Part shown: positions 19,466 to 21,736 of the stretch, piece after piece
How the letters are laid out: the number at the start of each line of letters is the position of its first letter
Numbering within the stretch: position 1 is the stretch's first letter
Assembly (NCBI GenBank): GCA_023416515.1
Contig: JAEZHP010000155.1
Span: 1 to 21,736, forward strand
Length of the DNA stretch: 21,736 bases
Source of the DNA: Pseudomonadota bacterium
GTDB lineage: Bacteria > Pseudomonadota > Alphaproteobacteria > Sphingomonadales > Sphingomonadaceae
Reading direction: 5' to 3'
Notes under the pieces: generated by a model
Told to the model about the DNA's origin: nothing
The model's input: only the letters and a program-made list of their open reading frames with translations
Databases searched by the model: none
Program-made: the position numbers and the translations under genes

Positions 19466-20034
19466 TCCAGCGCCCGAGCGACTTCGGCCCTCAGGGCGGG
19501 AAGCACCTCCGCCTCGAACCAGGGATTGCGCTGCGCGAACAGGCGCGAGCGCCAGGACGGGTGCGGGAGCGGGAAATGGCCGGGGAGGTAGGAGCGGAAG
19601 TCGCGGACCCGCTCGGTGACCGAGCCTTTGCCGAGAACGTGCTGCTGTGCGTAGCTGCCGACGAGAAGGGTCAGGCGAAGCTCGCCGAGATGGCTGACGA
19701 TGGGATCACGCCAACGTGGCGCGCATTCGGGGCGGGGAGGAGCGTCGCCGCCGCTCGACCGGCCCGGATAGCAAAGGCCCATCGGCAGGATCGCGACCGC
19801 GCGAGCGTCGTAGAATTGCTCCGCGGTCATGCCGAGCCAGGAGCGAAGCCGTTCGCCCGAATCGTCGTCAAACGGCACGCCCGAGGCATGGACCTTGGTT
19901 CCCGGCGCCTGGCTGGTGATCAGGATCCGAGCGGTCGGAGCGACCTGGAACACCGGCCGCGGCCCGAGCGGAAGCACGTCGGCGCAGGCGCGGCACGCGC
20001 GCACCTGATCGGCCAAGGCTTCGAACGAGTCCAT
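19462..20034 (-). CDS. Uracil-DNA glycosylase superfamily protein
   Basis: The product is 190 residues with the alpha/beta UDG-like fold. RILITSQAPGTKVHASGVPF (36-55) corresponds to UDG motif A, LLVGSYAQQHVLG to the central strand, and FPLPHPSWRS to the His-Pro-Ser motif before the DNA-intercalating loop. Cys14 and Cys17 (RACRAC) with Cys88 and Cys104 are reminiscent of the Fe-S cysteines of family 4/5 glycosylases, but the spacing is unusual. In canonical enzymes motif A contains GE.PG; here it is SQAPG, so activity on uracil is uncertain. ATG 20034 is chosen because CRAC-type N-termini start a few residues later; the frame continues upstream through the divergent intergenic region without family similarity. 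No clear ribosome binding site. Confidence 0.82.
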   Translation of the reverse strand: MDSFEALADQVRACRACADVLPLGPRPVFQVAPTARILITSQAPGTKVHASGVPFDDDSGERLRSWLGMTAEQFYDARAVAILPMGLCYPGRSSGGDAPPRPECAPRWRDPIVSHLGELRLTLLVGSYAQQHVLGKGSVTERVRDFRSYLPGHFPLPHPSWRSRLFAQRNPWFEAEVLPALRAEVARALE

Positions 20035-20143
20035 GAATAGCAAATAAGGCAGGGGAGCCTGGGTTCCAGTGTCGGCGGGAACCGCCGCGGCCGCGCGGCA
20101 TCCAACTCGATGAGCATGGATGGGAAGCGGCGCGGAGGAGACG

Positions 20144-21706
20144 ATGGCGGCAAGCGAAGCACCGACGGGTCCGGATCTCACGCGGGGCGTGAAGCTGAGC
20201 GACGTGCCGCCCGATGGGATCCTTGCCGGACATGTCTCGGGCGAGCCGGTCATCCTGTCGTTCCACGATGGCGAGCCGTTCGCGGTCGGAGGCGCGTGCA
20301 CCCATTATGGCGCTCCGCTCGCGGAAGGCCTGGTGGTCGGCGATACGGTGCGCTGCCCCTGGCACCATGCCTGCTTCAGCCTGCGCAGCGGCATCGCGCT
20401 CAAGGCGCCGGCCTTCGCCTCGCTGCCGCGATGGAAGGTCGAGCGCGAGGGAGACCTTCTGTTCGTGCGCTCGAAAATCGCGGACGCGCAGCTGCGGCCA
20501 GGGGGTACGAGCGCCCATCCCGAACGGATCGTCATCATCGGCGGCGGTGCGGCCGGTTTCGCCGCTGCCGAGATGCTTCGGCGGCTGGGCTATGCCGGCC
20601 CGCTGACCATGGTGAGCGCCGACGCCGACGCGCCGTACGACCGACCTAACATCTCCAAGGACTATCTTGCCGGGAACGCGCCGGAAGAGTGGATCCCCCT
20701 GCAGGGCGCGGACTGGTACCGCGAGCGCGGAATCGATCTCCGGCTGGAGGCACGCGCCACCGCCATCGACGTTCGGCAGCGCCTCGTGCTGATGGAAAAC
20801 GGTGAGGCCATCGGCTTCGAGTCGCTCCTGATCGCGACTGGCGCCGAGCCGGTGCGGCCGGCGGCGCCGGGGTTCGACCGCTCCAATGTCCATGTGTTGA
20901 GATCGCTTGCCGATTCGCGGAAGATCATCGCTGCGGCCGAGGGTGCGAAGCGGGCGGTCGTCGTTGGAGCGAGCTTCATCGGCCTGGAGGTGGCGGCGTC
21001 GCTGCGCGCGCGCGGCCTTGCGGTCGATGTCGTCGCGCCGGACCCGGTGCCGATGGCAAAAGTGCTCGGCCCGGAGATCGGCGCGTTCGTGCGCGCACTT
21101 CACGAGCGCGAGGGCGTGACGTTCCACGTGGGCCTTGCCGCCGGCTTCGACGGCAAGGCGCTTCAGCTCGACGACGACAGCTCGATCGATGCGGATCTAA
21201 TGATCCTCGGCACCGGAGTGCGGCCGCGTACCGCGCTTGCCGAGACCGCGGGAATCGCCACCGACAACGGAATCCTGGTCGACCCCTTCCTCGAAACCAG
21301 CGTGCCCGGCATCTTCGCCGCCGGAGACGTCGCCAACTATCCCGATCGCGACGGCGAGCGGGCGCGGATCGAGCATTGGGTGGTGGCTCAGCGCCAGGGG
21401 CAGGCGGCGGCCCGCAACATGTTGGGCGAGCGGGCGCCGTTCAGCGAGGTGCCATTCTTCTGGAGCCGCCATTACGACACCTCCATCCTCTATGTCGGCC
21501 ACGCCCGGTCGTGGGACGAGCTCGCGGTCGAGGGTTCGGTGGCCGAGGGCGACTGCACGGTACGCTTCTATGATGGGGGAATGCTCAAGGCATCGGCCTC
21601 GATCGGCCGCGCTGTCGAAAATTTGTGCGACGAGCTGCTTTTAGAACGCGGGGCGGTGCCGGCGCGCGTCGCGGAGGCTCCGCTCCATTGCGTGAACGGG
21701 CATTAG
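20144..21706 (+). CDS. Rieske [2Fe-2S]-FAD/NAD(P)-dependent oxidoreductase (AIFM3/ferredoxin-reductase-like)
   Basis: The 520-residue protein fuses a Rieske domain to a pyridine-nucleotide disulfide-type reductase. The Rieske ligands are Cys52 and His54 (GACTHYGAPL) and Cys71 and His74 (CPWHHACF). The FAD site is VIIGGGAAGFAAAEML (130-145), the NAD site VVVGASFIGLEVA (272-284) and the second flavin motif FAAGDVANYP (391-400). A reductase C-terminal domain follows (FFWSRHYDTSILYVGHA). This architecture matches AIF-like proteins and reductases of ring-hydroxylating systems, where NADH electrons pass through FAD to an iron-sulfur partner. ATG 20144 follows GGAGGAG at 20134-20140. It is divergent from the UDG-like gene. 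No oxygenase or cytochrome P450 partner is in the window. Confidence 0.9.
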   Translation: MAASEAPTGPDLTRGVKLSDVPPDGILAGHVSGEPVILSFHDGEPFAVGGACTHYGAPLAEGLVVGDTVRCPWHHACFSLRSGIALKAPAFASLPRWKVEREGDLLFVRSKIADAQLRPGGTSAHPERIVIIGGGAAGFAAAEMLRRLGYAGPLTMVSADADAPYDRPNISKDYLAGNAPEEWIPLQGADWYRERGIDLRLEARATAIDVRQRLVLMENGEAIGFESLLIATGAEPVRPAAPGFDRSNVHVLRSLADSRKIIAAAEGAKRAVVVGASFIGLEVAASLRARGLAVDVVAPDPVPMAKVLGPEIGAFVRALHEREGVTFHVGLAAGFDGKALQLDDDSSIDADLMILGTGVRPRTALAETAGIATDNGILVDPFLETSVPGIFAAGDVANYPDRDGERARIEHWVVAQRQGQAAARNMLGERAPFSEVPFFWSRHYDTSILYVGHARSWDELAVEGSVAEGDCTVRFYDGGMLKASASIGRAVENLCDELLLERGAVPARVAEAPLHCVNGH

Positions 21707-21736
21707 AGCAAAGTTGACCTAGCCCCTCCTCTCCAC

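Noticed and set aside
19868..21127. Long minus-strand open frame opposite the Rieske oxidoreductase
   Set aside because: Low-complexity Arg/Ala/His-rich translation with no motifs; the plus-strand frame has all Rieske, FAD and NAD motifs.

Overview
The window is GC-rich, mostly chromosomal housekeeping DNA. It looks like an alphaproteobacterium of the Sphingomonadales (Sphingomonas/Sphingomicrobium-like). The basis is the hflK-hflC-Do protease order, the ileS-lspA-DUF3035 lipoprotein order, the protein sequences, and palindromic repeats of a kind I remember from sphingomonad genomes (a TGTCGAAG / CTTCGACA element and a CCCCTCCCT...AAGGGAGGGG element). I could not run a search, so the placement rests on recognition.

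Layout. 1-3527 (+): 5'-cut hflK, hflC and a periplasmic Do-type serine protease, a membrane and envelope protein quality-control set. 3528-3842: an AT-rich island with a small secreted four-cysteine peptide gene of unknown function, closed by a strong hairpin. 3901-6454 (-): a tight run of zf-TFIIB-like protein, FMN reductase, queF (queuosine pathway) and a ketopantoate-reductase-like enzyme. 6551-8062 (+): exported S10 carboxypeptidase. 8059-8942 (-): a DUF2975 membrane protein, a small Cro/CI-type regulator and a 41-codon single-span membrane protein, preceded by CGATA-rich palindromes. 9117-11155 (+): sseA and metC, a sulfur-metabolism pair with overlapping stop and start. 11129-20034 (-): a long co-oriented series that reads, in transcription order, UDG-like protein, DUF488 protein, folE, an ECF-type sigma factor, folA, repeats, ribF, repeats, ileS, lspA, DUF3035 lipoprotein and a small unknown protein. 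20144-21706 (+): a Rieske-FAD/NAD oxidoreductase.

Themes. folE and folA lie on either side of a sigma factor (folate). ribF supplies FMN and FAD. ileS and lspA form a pair seen in many bacteria. I see no tRNA, rRNA, CRISPR array, transposase, phage gene or recognised defence system.

No whole undescribed system is obvious. The items most worth a second look are the secreted cysteine peptide, the three-gene DUF2975/XRE/small-membrane-protein module with its candidate operator, and palindromic repeats that have become protein sequence: about 28 codons inside ileS and the last eight residues of ribF.
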